Below are positions 62,001-64,000 of a DNA stretch of 64,000 nt, one piece after another. The notes below the pieces were generated by a model, which saw nothing but the letters and a program-made list of their open reading frames with translations, was not told the origin of the DNA and did not search any database. Where the stretch lies: assembly GCA_029204225.1 (NCBI GenBank), contig MU831857.1:36231-100230 (forward strand), in the 5' to 3' direction. Origin of the DNA: Diphasiastrum complanatum (taxonomy: Eukaryota > Streptophyta > Lycopodiopsida > Lycopodiales > Lycopodiaceae). Every line of letters begins with the position of its first letter. Position 1 is the stretch's first letter. A program made the position numbers and the translations under genes.

Positions 62001-63055
62001 TCTTTTCTTATCTCACTAGGATTTACTCTTAGTGACTATGATCCTTCCATGTATCTGAAGTTTGTTGATAGCAATATTGTCATTCTTCTAATTTATGTTG
62101 ATGACATTATTCTTTGTGGAAGTTGTATCAAGCTAGTTGATGAAACCAAGCTAGCACTTGGATGTGAGTTTAAAATGCAAGATCTAGGAGAGATACATTA
62201 CATCCTAGGCCTAGAAATTGTTTTTTATGAAAATCATGTCTTTATATGCCAATCTAGATATGCTTACTCTATGTTGAAAAAATTCCATATGGAAAATTCT
62301 AAGAGCATAGATACTCCAATGGAGCAAATTGTAAAAGATCCTAATAAAGGTGATGAGAGATCCTTTGAGGACATCACACTTTTTAGGAGTTCTTGTAGGC
62401 TCCTTGATTCTGGCTTACCATTACTAGGCCCCGATCTTAGTTTTTGTGTGCACAAATTGAGTCAATTTATGCAAGAACCTAAGATCCATCACTGGAAGAT
62501 GGCCAAGAGGATTCTAAGATATGTATCTTCATCTTGTGATTATGGTCTACTCTATAAAAGTGAAGATCTATCCATTATTGGCTACTCGGATTCGGACTTT
62601 GCAAGTGACAAGATGGATCGAAAGTCTATTAGTGCATACACTATCTTTCTTGGAGGCAATCTAATATCTTGGCTTCCAAAAAGCAAGATACTTTATCTCT
62701 CTCTTCATGTGAGGTCGAGTACCAAAGCACTCACTACAACTACCAAAGAAGTGCTTTGGATCAAGAGGTTATTAATGGAACTAAAGTGCATCAAGGAGGA
62801 TGATCTACCAATGATCAAGTGTGATAACATCTCGGCCCAAGCTCTTGCCAATAATCCCATATTTCATGCAAGAAGCAGCACGTAGAAGTGGCACACCATT
62901 TTGTGAGAGAAAAGCTTATTGGAGGAGAAATCTATTTGGAGCATGTCAACTCGTCCTCTTGTATTGCCGATCTACTCACCAAGCCTTTGAGCAAAAGTGC
63001 TTTTCATCAAGCATAGATCTAATCTTGGAGTTATATCAAGATCAATGCTCAAATC
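59069..63055 (+). pseudogene. Family C copia gag-pol, nearly intact
   Basis: From the ATG at 59069: gag (TTSNYSIWKMRMESILIL); CCHC knuckle CFYCGKKGHYATNC (residues about 261-274); protease WYIDSGASSHM (D about 321); pre-integrase HRRLRHPN; zinc-binding CEACAIAKSH; integrase D, D, E at 60620, 60806 and 60914; RT with YVDD at 62094-62105; RNase H. The first frame runs to 61516, where an extra T in a T run shifts it. The second runs 61452-62885 and contains two compensated shifts (near 62390-62430 and 62675-62725). A lost A near 62875 then moves the tail to a third frame. All catalytic residues are present, so this copy is young or carries sequencing errors in homopolymers. Confidence 0.93.
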
Positions 63056-63070
63056 TTCATAGATAATTTT

Positions 63071-63080
63071 TTAGGAGGAG
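63071..63080 (+). other. Polypurine tract of family C
   Basis: TTAGGAGGAG immediately before the 3' LTR. Confidence 0.85.
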
Positions 63081-63809
63081 TGTGAAGAATTGAAAAAGAT
63101 TATCTATGTTAGATATAGGGGTCTTATGTTTTTTACATCAAGCATCTAGGTGTAGGATGTGATAGGAATAAATTTGGCATAGATGGCAAAATTATGCATT
63201 TCCACTTGTAATGCCACCTATTGAGCCAAATAGAGTAAGAGGCTAAACACTTGCGAATTAGAGTGTAGACAAGTGTAAAGTTTTGTTTTGATGAATTCCA
63301 AGAGGTCCATTAGGATATAGAGGTGGAACCTTGTGAGGTCCAATAGGAAATTGAGGTGTGCTTGAATATAGTCCAATAGAAATTAAGAGGTGCATAGATC
63401 AATGATCCAATAGGATCAAGAGGTGACAAAATGTGGTCCAATCATAGTTAAGCATAGTGGTAGCTCGTGGACCTACTAGTATCATTGTACTCCTCATTTT
63501 GAAGTCAATTGATTTGGTGATTTCATGGACTTTGTGAGTTATTGGATTTCTAGCTTTCTACTCTCGAGAGCTCTGAGCATTTTCTCTCTCTACTCGAGGA
63601 GAGTTTTGTTTTTACTTAGATTATTTTTGAATACTTCCCACACGTGTGAGTGAGAGTTGGAAGTGATTGAATGCATGTAGTAGTGTGTTTTTGCCATAGG
63701 ATTCAAGATTGATCTTGAATCTCAATCTAGTCTTGATCTTGGTGCATCTACACACCTTAGGAGATCACAAGTACATGTAGTGGACAGTCCACACGTGTGA
63801 AATTTAACA
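63081..63809 (+). mobile_element. 3' LTR of family C (729 bp)
   Basis: Differs from the 5' LTR mainly by one-base indels. The first CCAAT is mutated to CCATT, and four remain (63340, 63373, 63407 and 63438). CACACGTGTG is at 63639-63648 and 63790-63799. Confidence 0.95.
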
Positions 63810-64000
63810 CATGTGCTGTAGGACCTGCTCATCAATCAACTCAGTCTCCTTGTTGTAAGTCAGAGCATGTTGCCAAGGGACTAAATCATCGTCCACTGGG
63901 TTATCAATAGATTCCGCTGACAGCCATGCTACGTTTATCATATTCACTCCAAATGTAATTGGTGTGTCCAGTGTAACACTTGGGTGAAGATGTGTTGGGT
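63810..64000 (-). pseudogene. Ty3/gypsy pol, upstream part split off by the copia insertion
   Basis: The minus strand is open across the whole piece (VTLDTPITFGVNMINVAWLS, then DDDLVPWQHALTYNKE, ending VLQHM). It continues in frame into the gypsy sequence at 57574 when the copia element is left out. It probably lies between gag/protease and RT; the exact domain is unknown. Confidence 0.75.

Larger units (their letters stand above)
57575..63809 (+). mobile_element. Nearly complete Ty1/copia element, family C
   Basis: 5' LTR 57575-58312, primer site 58313-58325, gag-pol 59069-about 63055, polypurine tract, 3' LTR 63081-63809. Flanking 5-mers CATAT (57570-57574) and CATGT (63810-63814) match at 4 of 5. 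Leaving out the element and one repeat leaves the gypsy reading frame continuous across the join, which confirms a nested insertion into gypsy pol. A few one-base indels disrupt the ORF. Confidence 0.95.

Overview
This window looks like repeat-rich nuclear DNA of a land plant, most likely a seed plant. The evidence is several Ty1/copia and Ty3/gypsy LTR retrotransposons primed by plant-type tRNAs, long GA/CT microsatellites, AT-rich spacers, and pieces of plant-specific genes. I cannot name the species. Real host genes are sparse. The one that looks intact is a three-exon minus-strand gene at 11996-12793 for a root meristem growth factor (RGF/GOLVEN/CLEL) peptide precursor. It ends in the 13-residue motif DYSDPTPHPPRSH.

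Other host-derived material is broken or partial. At 7.6-8.0 kb there are two scrambled fragments of the mitochondrial NAD-dependent isocitrate dehydrogenase regulatory subunit. At 43.2 kb there is one exon of a GT92/DUF23 glycosyltransferase (GALS-like). At 30.4-30.8 kb there are 3' exons of an unrecognised gene, with the last exon caught in a 167-bp tandem duplication.

Layout: 1-4568 is the 3' part of a pol-less LTR element (family A) with an unusual ORF. 4.7-5.75 kb is a copia pol fragment. 5.76-6.34 kb is a Ty3-type LTR end and tRNA-Asp-type primer site. 7.1-8.7 kb holds an LTR-like piece, the IDH fragments and a GC-rich palindromic island. 10.87-10.96 kb is a short tRNA-derived SINE with a perfect 15-bp target duplication. 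11.99-13.14 kb is the RGF gene and promoter. 15461-21682 is a complete but decayed copia element (family B, minus). 22.3-27.05 kb holds an LTR fragment of family D and a chimeric copia copy (family C, minus). 27-32 kb is mostly AT-rich spacer. 32.3-32.7 kb is a 430-bp GA array. 33.96-36.1 kb carries a decayed reverse transcriptase of unusual, possibly Penelope-like type. 36.2-40.1 kb is an LTR relic joined to a 5'-truncated copia (family D). 45.1-48.3 kb is a cluster of unrelated tandem arrays. 48.9-52.2 kb holds LTR and gag fragments. 52.7-53.6 kb is an array of GC-rich hairpins. 54.8-64.0 kb is a Ty3/gypsy pol (minus) split by a nearly complete family C copia element (57575-63809).

The most interesting signals cut across elements. 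The 10-bp palindrome CACACGTGTG (G-box core) occurs at least twelve times, nearly all in LTRs of distinct families. Family C LTRs also carry five CCAAT boxes at an almost exact 33-bp period, kept in all three LTR copies. Family A lacks pol but shares its terminal LTR bases with autonomous family C, which suggests trans-mobilisation. Everything was read by eye. Exon structures, element borders and family names are inferences unless stated otherwise.
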